Assembly: GCA_040414485.1 (NCBI GenBank)
Contig: JBEDUK010000021.1
Coordinates: 7,669-71,668, forward strand
Length of the DNA: 64,000 nucleotides
DNA from: JBEDUK01 sp040414485
GTDB lineage: Bacteria > Actinomycetota > UBA4738
Direction of reading: 5' to 3'
The position numbers and the translations under genes are program-made. Positions 25,310 to 33,237 of the stretch are shown piece after piece. Under the pieces are notes generated by a model. That model saw nothing but the letters and a program-made list of their open reading frames with translations. It was not told the origin of the DNA and ran no database searches. How positions within the stretch are numbered: position 1 is the stretch's first letter; every line of letters starts with the position of its first letter.

Positions 25310-26983
25310 TCAGGCGACGGGGTGCCGGTAGAAGTCCACCTTCTCCGGCGCGAGCGGCGCATTCCCCAGGATCAGGTCGGCCGCCTTCTCCGCCAGCATC
25401 ATGACCGGCGCGTAGATGTTCCCGTTCGTCACGTACGGCATCGAAGACGCGTCGACGACCCGAAGCCCGTCCAGGCCGTGAACACGCATCGTCGACGGGT
25501 CCAGCACCGACTCCTCGCCCACGCCCATCCGGCACGTGCACGACGGGTGCAGCGCCGTCTCCGCGTCCGCTGCCACCCACGCCAGGATCTCGTCGTCGGT
25601 CTGCACGGACGGGCCCGGCGAGATCTCGCCGCCGTTGAACGGTTCGAACGCCGGCTGGTTCAGGATCTGCCGCGTCATGCGGATCGCCTCGACCCACTCG
25701 CGCCGATCCTGGTCCGTCGTCAGGTAGTTGAACCGGATCGCCGGGTGCACCCGCGGATCCGCCGACGTGATCGTCACCGAGCCGCGCGCGTCCGAATACA
25801 TCGGGCCGATGTGCACCTGATAGCCATGGTCCGAGGCGGGCGAGCTGCCGTCGTACCTGATCGCGATCGGCAGGAAGTGGAACATCAGGTTCGGGTATTC
25901 GACGTCGTCGTTCGACCTGGCGAACCCGCCGCCCTCGAAATGATTCGTCGCCCCCGGCCCGCGGCGGAACAGCAGCCACTCGAGCCCTATCCACGGCCAC
26001 CGCCATTTCTGCATCTGCGGCGCGACCGAGACCGGCTGCGTGCACTGGTACTGGACGTAGACCTCCAGATGGTCCTGCAGGTTCCGCCCCACGCCCGGCA
26101 GGTCGTACCGGACGTCCACACCCGCGGAGCGCAGGACGTCGGCGGGGCCCACGCCGCTCACCTGCAGCAGTTGGGGTGAGTTGAACGCCCCGCCGCAGAG
26201 GATCACCTCGTCGGCCCGCACCAGGAGCGGCGCCCCGCGCCCGGGGCTGTATTCGACCCCCACCGCGCGCGAGCCGTTCAACAGCACGCGTGTGACGAAC
26301 GCGCGCGTGACCACCTCCAGGTTGGGGCGATCCAGGATCGGACGGAGGTACGCGCTCGACGCCGAGAGCCGCCGTCCGCGGTGCACGTTTCGATCGAAGG
26401 CCCCGAACCCCTCCTGCCGGTACCCGTTCACGTCGCCGGTCAGGCCGAAGCCCGCCTGCTGGACCGCCTCGAAGAACGCGCCGAAGAGCGGGTTCGTCGC
26501 CGGCCCCCGCTCCAGCACGAGCGGGCCTGAATGCCCCCGGTACTCGTCGGCCGCCTCGGCGGAGAGCGCGTTCTCCATCCGCCTGAAGTACGGCAGGCAG
26601 TGCGCGTAGTCCCACGACCCCATCCCGGGGTCGCCGGCCCACCGCTCGTAGTCCAGCGGGTTCCCCCGCTGGAAGATCATCCCGTTGATGCTCGACGAGC
26701 CCCCGAGCACCTTGCCCCGGGCGTGGTAGATTCGCCGCCCGTTCATGGCGGGCTCGGGTTCGGATTCGTACTTCCAGTCGTAGAACCGGTTCCCGATCGG
26801 GAACGTCAGGGCGGCCGGCATGTGGAGGAAGACGTCCCACGGATAGTCGGGCCGGCCGGCCTCGAGCACCAGGACGCGGTTCGATCCATCGGCGCTGAGC
26901 CGGTTCGCCAGGACGCAGCCGGCCGATCCGCCACCGACGATGACGAAGTCGTACCGAGGCCCAACGCCCCCCGCGCCGCCCAT
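25310..26983 (-). CDS. GMC-family FAD oxidoreductase (choline dehydrogenase-like)
   Basis: A 557-residue GMC flavoenzyme: FAD-binding VIVGGGSAGCVLANRL, GKVLGGSSSINGM, the CGGAFNSPQLLQVSG signature, and the C-terminal HPSCTCRMG and YVTNGNIYAPVMMLAE segments with the active-site His pair region. The family oxidises alcohols such as choline, glucose or polyols, passing electrons to oxygen or quinone. Start alternatives are ATG 26998 and ATG 27097; 26983 gives the usual family N-terminus. It is divergent from the phosphoesterase/permease cassette across a region with inverted repeats. No betaine aldehyde dehydrogenase is adjacent, so choline is not assured. Confidence 0.88.
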   Translation of the reverse strand: MGGAGGVGPRYDFVIVGGGSAGCVLANRLSADGSNRVLVLEAGRPDYPWDVFLHMPAALTFPIGNRFYDWKYESEPEPAMNGRRIYHARGKVLGGSSSINGMIFQRGNPLDYERWAGDPGMGSWDYAHCLPYFRRMENALSAEAADEYRGHSGPLVLERGPATNPLFGAFFEAVQQAGFGLTGDVNGYRQEGFGAFDRNVHRGRRLSASSAYLRPILDRPNLEVVTRAFVTRVLLNGSRAVGVEYSPGRGAPLLVRADEVILCGGAFNSPQLLQVSGVGPADVLRSAGVDVRYDLPGVGRNLQDHLEVYVQYQCTQPVSVAPQMQKWRWPWIGLEWLLFRRGPGATNHFEGGGFARSNDDVEYPNLMFHFLPIAIRYDGSSPASDHGYQVHIGPMYSDARGSVTITSADPRVHPAIRFNYLTTDQDRREWVEAIRMTRQILNQPAFEPFNGGEISPGPSVQTDDEILAWVAADAETALHPSCTCRMGVGEESVLDPSTMRVHGLDGLRVVDASSMPYVTNGNIYAPVMMLAEKAADLILGNAPLAPEKVDFYRHPVA

Positions 26984-27029
26984 GCCACGTCGAAGCATGC
27001 CCCATCCGGACCGGAAACGCAGCCCTTCA

Positions 27030-27058
27030 GGCGCAATCCGGTTGCGCCGCCCGCAACC
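27030..27058. promoter_or_regulatory. Overlapping inverted repeats in a divergent promoter region
   Basis: Two inverted repeats share their middle arm. GGCGCAA-TCCGG-TTGCGCC occupies 27030-27048 and GGTTGCG-CCGCC-CGCAACC occupies 27040-27058; both have 7-bp arms and 5-nt spacers. They lie between the GMC oxidoreductase and the first metallophosphoesterase, about 60 bp before the latter's start. They could be repressor half-sites or two mutually exclusive RNA hairpins. The regulator is not in the window. Confidence 0.5.
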
Positions 27059-27117
27059 CCCAACTTGCAATCGACCTGACCGCGACGGAACATCCATCGA
27101 CGGGAGGAGGGGCCCGA

Positions 27118-28059
27118 GTGCTGAAGATCTTCTACGTGACCGACATCCACGGTTCGGAGATCTGCTGGCGCAAGTTCCTCAACGCCGGCCCCTTCTACGG
27201 CGCCAACGTCGTGATCGTGGGCGGCGACATCACCGGCAAGGCGATGGTGCCCATCGTGGAGCGCGCCGGCAGGTGGGAATCCACCATGTTCGAGCAGCAC
27301 GTGGTGCTGGAGACCGAGGCTGACGTGCAGGCGTTCGAGAAGAACGTCCTCAACCGCGGCTACTACCCGATCCGCGTGTCTGACGAGGAGTACCGCCACA
27401 TGCAGGAGGACGAGGACGCCGTCGACAAGCGGTTCAAAGAGGTGATGCTCGAGGGCACCGAACGATGGATCGCGATGGCGGACGACAAGCTCGCTGGAAA
27501 GGTGACGCGGGCGATCGTCTGCCCGGCCAACGACGACATGTTCGAGATCGACCCGATCCTCAAGAGCGGGCATGTGGTCGAGTTCGGGGGCGAGGACCCG
27601 CTCGATCTGGAGGGGTTCGAGATGGTCTCCTACGGGTGGACGAACCCGACGCCCTGGGACACGTTCCGCGAACTGCCCGAGGAGGAACTGGGCCGGCGGC
27701 TCGACAAGGTCGTCGAGCGCGTGACCGAACCGTCGAGGACGATCTTCAACTTCCACGCGCCGCCGTTCGGCAGCGGTCTGGACGAGGCCCCTGCGCTCGA
27801 CGCCGACATGAACATCAAGGCGGGCGGCCGGGCGCTGCGGCCGGTGGGGTCGACCTCGGTGAAGGCGGCCATCGAACGGATCCAGCCGCTGCTGTCCCTG
27901 CACGGCCATATCCACGAGTCGAAGGGCGCCACCCGGCTCGGTTCGTCGCTGGTCCTCAACCCGGGCAGTTCCTACGAGGAGGGCGTTCTGCAGGCGGCGC
28001 TGGTCACGATCGACGAGAAGAAGCGGAAGGTGAAGTCCTATCAGTTGGTGAACGGCTAG
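27118..28059 (+). CDS. Metallophosphoesterase (Icc-related, COG2129-like), paralogue 1
   Basis: A 313-residue calcineurin-like phosphoesterase. Metal ligands are seen in TDIHGSE (D9, H11), VGGD (D37), PANDD (N138, D139), NFH (H213) and HGHIHE (H264, H266). The usual GNHD/E is replaced by ANDD, as in Icc-related proteins. The segment GWTNPTPWDT is shared with paralogue 2. The GTG start is supported by GGGAGGAGGGG upstream. It is predicted to hydrolyse a phosphodiester or phosphomonoester in the cytoplasm. It is first in a cassette with an APC permease and the second phosphoesterase. Confidence 0.85.
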   Translation: MLKIFYVTDIHGSEICWRKFLNAGPFYGANVVIVGGDITGKAMVPIVERAGRWESTMFEQHVVLETEADVQAFEKNVLNRGYYPIRVSDEEYRHMQEDEDAVDKRFKEVMLEGTERWIAMADDKLAGKVTRAIVCPANDDMFEIDPILKSGHVVEFGGEDPLDLEGFEMVSYGWTNPTPWDTFRELPEEELGRRLDKVVERVTEPSRTIFNFHAPPFGSGLDEAPALDADMNIKAGGRALRPVGSTSVKAAIERIQPLLSLHGHIHESKGATRLGSSLVLNPGSSYEEGVLQAALVTIDEKKRKVKSYQLVNG

Positions 28060-28093
28060 GCCCAGTCGGCGACATCTCTCGAGGGGGGTGACC

Positions 28094-29713
28094 GTGGCAA
28101 CGATCGGCGAACAGCCAACCCTGTTCCTGCGCAAGGCGACGGGGCTGGTGAAGGGCTGGTCAAGGTTCGACGCGTTCCTGTACTCGTTCATGTCGGTCAA
28201 CTTCGTCACGCTCGGACTCTTCTTTGCGCTGTCCGTCCTGGCGTTCGTCCCGACCGGCCAGGTCCTGCCGGCGCTGCTGATCTCCGGCGTGTTCATCACG
28301 TTCCTGGTCATCACCTACGCCGGGTTGATCTCGGTGATGCCCAGGGCCGGCGGCGACTACGTCTGGCAGAGCCGCGTGATCGGAAGCGGCGCCGCGTTCC
28401 TGCTGGCGGTGACGGGCTGGTGGTTCATCCTGTGGTACTGGGCGCCGGTCTACGCGAACATCCTGAACGTCGAACTGTTCCAGCCGCTCGCGGCGATCTT
28501 CAAATGGAACGGCCTGACGACATTCCTCGCGTCGAAGAACGGCCTGTTCACCGTCTGCGTGATCACGGTGCTGCTGGCCGGCTTCCTCGTGTCGCTCGGC
28601 ATGGAGGGCTACGCGAAGGTCCAGCGCGTGTGCTTCTACATCGGAATGATCGGCTTGGCGGTGATTGGCCTGGTGATGCTGTTCGGTTCGCACAGCGGAT
28701 TCATCAACGCCTTCAACGTCGAGTCCGCCAAGCTCTTCCACGTCCGGAATGCCTACGGAGAGACGCTGCGGACCGCCGCGGCCACACAGGGCGGGGCGAT
28801 CGTGCCGAACCTGGGCTTCTCACCCTTCTTCGGCAAATCGCTGTTACTGATCCCGTTCCTGTGCTTCTGGATCCTGTGGCCGAACTGGGGCGCCACGCTG
28901 TACGGCGAAGTTCGTGGCGCGAGCGACTTCCGGCGGGTCATGGGCGGGATGATGAACGGCCTGTGGGTCACGATCGTGATCGCAGTCCTGTTCATCCTGC
29001 TGGCGTCGAAGTTTTTCGGCTGGCAGTTCTTCAACGCAGGCAACCTGAACTATTGGAGCGGCAACGCGCCGATCCCCGTCTGGCCCTACCCACCGCTGCT
29101 GGTCGGGATGTGGTTCCACAACTCATTGATTGCCGGGTTGCTCGTCCTGGTATTCGGGGCGTGGTTCCTCGGGTGGGCCGGAACGCTGTTCCTGTCGTCC
29201 ACTCGTGTGATCTTCGCCGCAGCGTTCGACCGCATCCTGCCGGAGAAGGTGGCCGACGTCTCGGAACGGCGGCACGTGCCCGTGTGGGCGCTGGTCCTCA
29301 TGTTGGCGCCAGCGCTCGTGGTCAGCGCGCTCTACGCGTACACGAGCCAGTTCAAGACCTGGATCCTGGACGCGACGCTCGTCATCGCGATCACGTTCTT
29401 CGGAACAGCGATCGCGGCGATGATTCTGCCGTGGGTGAAGAAGGACCTGTATCAGAATTCGCCGCTCGCCCGGTACAAGGTTGCGGGTATCCCGCTCCTT
29501 ACGATCTCGGGCACGATCACGGCGGCGTTCCTCGGCTGGAACATCTGGCTATGGTTCAGCAACGACCTCTACGCGGTCAACGACACGGGCTCCTTGTGGT
29601 TCATGGGCGCCATGTACGTCCTAGCGATCGTGATCTACCTGATCGCGCGCGTCGTGCGTCGACGCCAGGGCATCGACCTGCGCAACGTCTACCGCGAGAT
29701 TCCGGTCGAATAG
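28094..29713 (+). CDS. APC-superfamily amino acid/amine permease
   Basis: A 539-residue transporter with about 12 transmembrane helices. The first helix region has the APC-type pattern ISVMPRAGGDYVWQSRVIG (the small-residue substrate loop). It is longer than typical 450-residue members owing to an extended loop at about residues 200-250. Of the two GTG codons, 28094 is preferred because it sits 6 nt after a GAGGGGGG ribosome binding site. It lies between two paralogous metallophosphoesterases in the same direction, so the transported solute may be phosphorylated or may feed a pathway they serve. Confidence 0.87.
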   Translation: MATIGEQPTLFLRKATGLVKGWSRFDAFLYSFMSVNFVTLGLFFALSVLAFVPTGQVLPALLISGVFITFLVITYAGLISVMPRAGGDYVWQSRVIGSGAAFLLAVTGWWFILWYWAPVYANILNVELFQPLAAIFKWNGLTTFLASKNGLFTVCVITVLLAGFLVSLGMEGYAKVQRVCFYIGMIGLAVIGLVMLFGSHSGFINAFNVESAKLFHVRNAYGETLRTAAATQGGAIVPNLGFSPFFGKSLLLIPFLCFWILWPNWGATLYGEVRGASDFRRVMGGMMNGLWVTIVIAVLFILLASKFFGWQFFNAGNLNYWSGNAPIPVWPYPPLLVGMWFHNSLIAGLLVLVFGAWFLGWAGTLFLSSTRVIFAAAFDRILPEKVADVSERRHVPVWALVLMLAPALVVSALYAYTSQFKTWILDATLVIAITFFGTAIAAMILPWVKKDLYQNSPLARYKVAGIPLLTISGTITAAFLGWNIWLWFSNDLYAVNDTGSLWFMGAMYVLAIVIYLIARVVRRRQGIDLRNVYREIPVE

Positions 29714-29744
29714 GACCGGTGCCGAACGCCCGCGCGGGCGGGGC

Positions 29745-30740
29745 ATGACCGTGTCCCGTCCGCGCGGCATTCGCCTCTTCTATGTCGCCGACCTGCACGG
29801 TTCGGACGTCGCCTACCGGAAGCTCGTGAACGCGGCGGGGTTCTACGGCGCGGACGCGCTGATCGTCGGCGGCGATCTGATGGGCAAGCAACTCGTGCCG
29901 ATCGTCCGGTCGAACGGCATGCTGCGCGCGCGCTTCTCGGGGCGCGACGAGGAGTTCGAAGCCGCCGGTCTGCCCGACTTCACCGCCGCGCTCGCGCGGG
30001 CGGGCGCGTACTGGCGCGTGATGGACCCCGACGAGTACTCGACCGCGGCAGCCGATCCGCTCCGGCAGGAGGGCCTCTTCCAGGAGGAGGCCGCGCGACG
30101 GCTGGCCGACTGGCTCTCCTTCGCCGAGGACCGTCTGGCGGGAACAGGGGTCCGTCTGTACCTCATGGGCGGCAACGACGACGCGCCGCCGGTGCTGACC
30201 GTCCTGGACGATCACGACGGCCCGCAGGTGATCGGATGCGAGGGCCGCCTGGTGGACCTCGACGGCGAGCACACGATGGTGAGCGTCGGGTGGTCGACCC
30301 CGACGCCGTGGGACACCGCTCGGGAGGCGGACGAGCCCGAGATGGCCGGGATGATCGAACGCGAATTGGTAAAGATACCTGACGATTCGCGCTGCGTGTT
30401 CAACTTCCACTGTCCGCCGAAGGACACCCCGATCGACGCCTGCCTGCGGATGGAGACTGGGGCCGGCGCGCCGGGCCCGGGCGAGCTGCCCAGGCCGGAC
30501 CGTTCGGGCGGGCGCTTCCACTACATCGGCGGGGGGAGCCGGGCCGTGCGCGATGCGATCGAACGCCATCAGCCGCTGGTGGGCCTGCACGGGCACATCC
30601 ACGAGTCGGGGGGTCGGTTCAGGATCGGCCGGACGCAGTGCTTCAACCCCGGGAGCGAATACGCGCAGGGCGTGTTGCAGGGGTGGCTCGTTTCGCTTCA
30701 GGGCGGCCGGTTGAAGGGCTACCAGCACACGTCGGGTTGA
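29745..30740 (+). CDS. Metallophosphoesterase (Icc-related, COG2129-like), paralogue 2
   Basis: A 331-residue relative of the gene at 27118: ADLHGSD, IVGGDLMG, GGNDD, NFHCPP and HGHIHES are all present, with GWSTPTPWDT matching paralogue 1. Again GNHD is GNDD. Insertions relative to paralogue 1 occur at about residues 60-90 and 235-260. The two proteins clearly share ancestry but differ in loop regions near the active site, suggesting different substrates. The gene starts 31 nt after the permease stop in the same orientation. Confidence 0.85.
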   Translation: MTVSRPRGIRLFYVADLHGSDVAYRKLVNAAGFYGADALIVGGDLMGKQLVPIVRSNGMLRARFSGRDEEFEAAGLPDFTAALARAGAYWRVMDPDEYSTAAADPLRQEGLFQEEAARRLADWLSFAEDRLAGTGVRLYLMGGNDDAPPVLTVLDDHDGPQVIGCEGRLVDLDGEHTMVSVGWSTPTPWDTAREADEPEMAGMIERELVKIPDDSRCVFNFHCPPKDTPIDACLRMETGAGAPGPGELPRPDRSGGRFHYIGGGSRAVRDAIERHQPLVGLHGHIHESGGRFRIGRTQCFNPGSEYAQGVLQGWLVSLQGGRLKGYQHTSG

Positions 30741-30872
30741 TCGCGCGGTCGAATCGCCCGGTGACCCGGACCATGAACGTGGCGACCTGGTGGCGTAGGC
30801 TTCGATGCCGGGCTGGAATGTGTCGAACGGGCGCTCTGCTGCAGCACGGCGGCCCAGTGGAGGACGAAGCGA

Positions 30873-32108
30873 GTGAGGAAGTTCCTGATGCTCTCGGCGA
30901 GCGTCTGCCTGCTCCTGACCGGGGTCGAGGCCACCGCGGCGAGCGCAACCGCGCAGGGACCGCATGCAGGGAGCGCCCGCGCGCGGCTTCCGTACGACCT
31001 GCCGAGGTCGTCGCTGCCGGAGGGTCTCCACGCGAAGGCCGTGTGCAGGCAGGCATCGGTCGGCGGAATGGCGCAGTGCCTGTCGATGGTCCTGGTCGAC
31101 GCGAGCGGCCGGACATTCACGTCGTCAGCGCCGAGCGGGCTAGGGCCGGCCGATTTCCAGGACGCCTACGACCTGCCGTCGTCGGATCACGGCAAGGGCG
31201 TCACCGTCGCCGTCGTGGACGCCTTTCACAACCCGAAAGCCGAGGCGGACCTCGCCGTGTACCGGAGCACCTACGGACTCCCGCCCTGCACCACCGACAA
31301 CGGCTGCTTCAAGGAGATCACGTCCGCCGGCAACACCGAATGGCCGAGGAACGACGCAGACTGGGGTCTCGAGGTCTCGCTCGACCTGGACGCGGTGTCG
31401 GCCGTGTGCCCGAACTGCAACATCCTGCTCGTCGACTCGTATGGCGGCGGGATCAGGGAGCTGGGCAGGGCGGTGAACGAGGCCGTCCAGATGGGTGCGA
31501 CGGTGGTGAGCAACTCGTACGCGAACAGGACGATGGATCGCAAGCGCACCAAGCACACCGCCGAGAAGTACTACAACCACCCGGGCGTGGCGATCGTCGC
31601 CGGCAGCGGCGACTGGTCCTACAACAACTACCACACGTTCCCGACGTCCTCGCAGTACGTGATCTCCGTCGGGGGCACGTATCTGAAGAAGGACGGGAGC
31701 CAGCGTGGCTGGACCGAAACGGCATGGAGCGGCTCGGGCTCCGGCTGTGCGCCGTATGGACCGAAGCCCAGGTGGCAGACGGACAAGGGCTGCGGCGATA
31801 CCCGCACCTATGCGGACGTATCCGCCGATGCCTCTCCGAGCTCCGGAGCCGCGGTGTACGACACGTTCGGGTATCGCAATTGGTTGGTCGTGGGTGGGAC
31901 GAGCCTGGCCACACCGCTGATCGCGGGGGTCTTTGCGCTGGCCGGCGACTCGGTCACCTACGGGAAGCGCGTCTACCAGAACCCCGAGGACCTCAACGAC
32001 GTCACGTCGGGCACGAACGGCGGTTGCGACACGTACCTCTGTGTCGCCGGACCGGGGTACGACGGGCCGACGGGGCTGGGGACGCCGAACGGGATCGGGG
32101 ACTTCTAA
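30873..32108 (+). CDS. Secreted S53 (sedolisin)-like serine peptidase, short form
   Basis: A 411-residue protein with a signal peptide (residues 1-24) and the S53 catalytic set: E167 and D171 in GLEVSLDLD with the family's four-residue spacing, oxyanion D247 in GSGDWS and nucleophile S344 in GGTSLATP. The C-terminus has the calcium-site pattern DVTSGTNGG and GYDGPTGLGTPNG. The activation domain before the catalytic core is only about 60 residues, against about 180-200 in typical sedolisins. The GTG start has GGAGG upstream. It is expected to be a secreted, acid-tolerant endopeptidase. Eight cysteines suggest disulphides. Confidence 0.83.
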   Translation: MRKFLMLSASVCLLLTGVEATAASATAQGPHAGSARARLPYDLPRSSLPEGLHAKAVCRQASVGGMAQCLSMVLVDASGRTFTSSAPSGLGPADFQDAYDLPSSDHGKGVTVAVVDAFHNPKAEADLAVYRSTYGLPPCTTDNGCFKEITSAGNTEWPRNDADWGLEVSLDLDAVSAVCPNCNILLVDSYGGGIRELGRAVNEAVQMGATVVSNSYANRTMDRKRTKHTAEKYYNHPGVAIVAGSGDWSYNNYHTFPTSSQYVISVGGTYLKKDGSQRGWTETAWSGSGSGCAPYGPKPRWQTDKGCGDTRTYADVSADASPSSGAAVYDTFGYRNWLVVGGTSLATPLIAGVFALAGDSVTYGKRVYQNPEDLNDVTSGTNGGCDTYLCVAGPGYDGPTGLGTPNGIGDF

Positions 32109-32181
32109 GGCGGGGACGAGGTCCCAGGCCGCCGGCTGTGGCGACGTCCGGGTCCGGCCGGGCCGGCCACGCATGTCGCTC

Positions 32182-32203
32182 AACGGTTCGAAAACGGTTC
32201 GAA
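32182..32203. repeat. Perfect 11-bp tandem direct repeat upstream of the DPA operon
   Basis: AACGGTTCGAA occurs twice back to back (32182-32192 and 32193-32203), each unit containing the palindrome TTCGAA. It is 72 bp before the ubiA start and the only AT-richer patch in the 166-bp gap after the peptidase gene. It is a candidate regulator or promoter site for the cell-wall operon. Confidence 0.5.
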
Positions 32204-32274
32204 TTCGCTAAGAAGGCCATCGCATCATGGGATGAACGGTTCTCTGAGGCCGCGCGTCGGGCACCATCGCGGCA

Positions 32275-33237
32275 ATGCGAACGGTCTCGGATTCAGCCGC
32301 CGGCGACGTTCCGGTCTCCGCGGCGGCCATCGCCGGCGTCGAGCGAGGCGGTGGCCGCGCCCGGGTGGTCGTCAACGGCCTGGTCCGCTCCGTCCGGCCC
32401 CGCCAGTGGTCGAAGAACCTCCTCGTCTTCGCCGCGCCCGGCGCGGGTGGCGTGCTTCTCCATCCCGCCGTGCTCTGGCGCGCTGGGCTTGCCTTCGCGG
32501 TCTTCTGTCTGGGGTCCGGGTCCGCCTACCTGCTGAACGATCTGCTCGACCTGCGTTCGGACCGGCTGCATCCCGTCCGGCGGGAGCGGCCCATCGCGAC
32601 CGGTGCCGTGGGGCCCGGCACCGCCGCCATCGCCGCGGTCGTCCTCGCGGGAATCGCGCTCGCCGCGTCGACGGTGCTCGGGACCGCATTCGTGGTCACG
32701 GTCGGCGCGTATCTGGCCGTTGCAGCGTCCTACTCGGTGTGGTTGAAGCGGATCGCGGTGCTCGACATCGCCGCGGTGTCCGCCGGGTTCGTCATCCGTG
32801 CCATCGGTGGCAGCGCGGCGACCGGCGTTCCGCTGTCCCAGTGGTTCCTGATCCTGGTCTCGTTCGGCGCGCTGTTCGTCGTGGCCGGAAAGCGTTCCGC
32901 GGAGTACGCGGCGATGGGAGAGCGGATCGGCGAGGTCAGGACGCCGATGCTCGCGTATTCGGCAGCCTACCTCCGGTACGTGTGGATGGTCGCATCCGCC
33001 GTCGCGATCGCCGCGTACTGCCTGTGGGCGTTCGACCAACCGCACGCGCTCCACGGCGTGCCCTGGAGCGAGTTGTCGGCGATCCCGTTCGTCCTCGCCG
33101 TCCTCCGGTACGCCCTCGTGGTGGACGGAGGCGGTGGCGGGACGCCCGAGGACGTGTTCGTTGCGGACCGGCCCCTCCTGGCGCTGATGGCGGTCTGGCT
33201 GGTCGTGTATGGATGCGGGGTCTACCTTGGCCGCTGA
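32275..33237 (+). CDS. ubiA: Decaprenyl-phosphate phosphoribosyltransferase (UbiA family)
   Basis: A 320-residue UbiA-fold prenyltransferase with about nine helices. The first aspartate motif is NDLLDLRSDRLHP; the RPRQWSKNLLVF start and YSVWLKRIAVLDI second motif are typical of the 5-phosphoribosyl-1-pyrophosphate:polyprenyl-phosphate branch (Rv3806c type). It makes polyprenylphosphoryl-5-phosphoribose, the first step of DPA synthesis. The assignment is strengthened because the next two genes encode DprE1 and DprE2. The 3' end overlaps dprE1 by 29 bp. Confidence 0.92.
   Translation: MRTVSDSAAGDVPVSAAAIAGVERGGGRARVVVNGLVRSVRPRQWSKNLLVFAAPGAGGVLLHPAVLWRAGLAFAVFCLGSGSAYLLNDLLDLRSDRLHPVRRERPIATGAVGPGTAAIAAVVLAGIALAASTVLGTAFVVTVGAYLAVAASYSVWLKRIAVLDIAAVSAGFVIRAIGGSAATGVPLSQWFLILVSFGALFVVAGKRSAEYAAMGERIGEVRTPMLAYSAAYLRYVWMVASAVAIAAYCLWAFDQPHALHGVPWSELSAIPFVLAVLRYALVVDGGGGGTPEDVFVADRPLLALMAVWLVVYGCGVYLGR

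Noticed and set aside
25310..30740. Choline-to-betaine operon
   Set aside because: The GMC gene is divergent, no betaine aldehyde dehydrogenase or BetI is seen, and the permease is APC rather than BCCT type.
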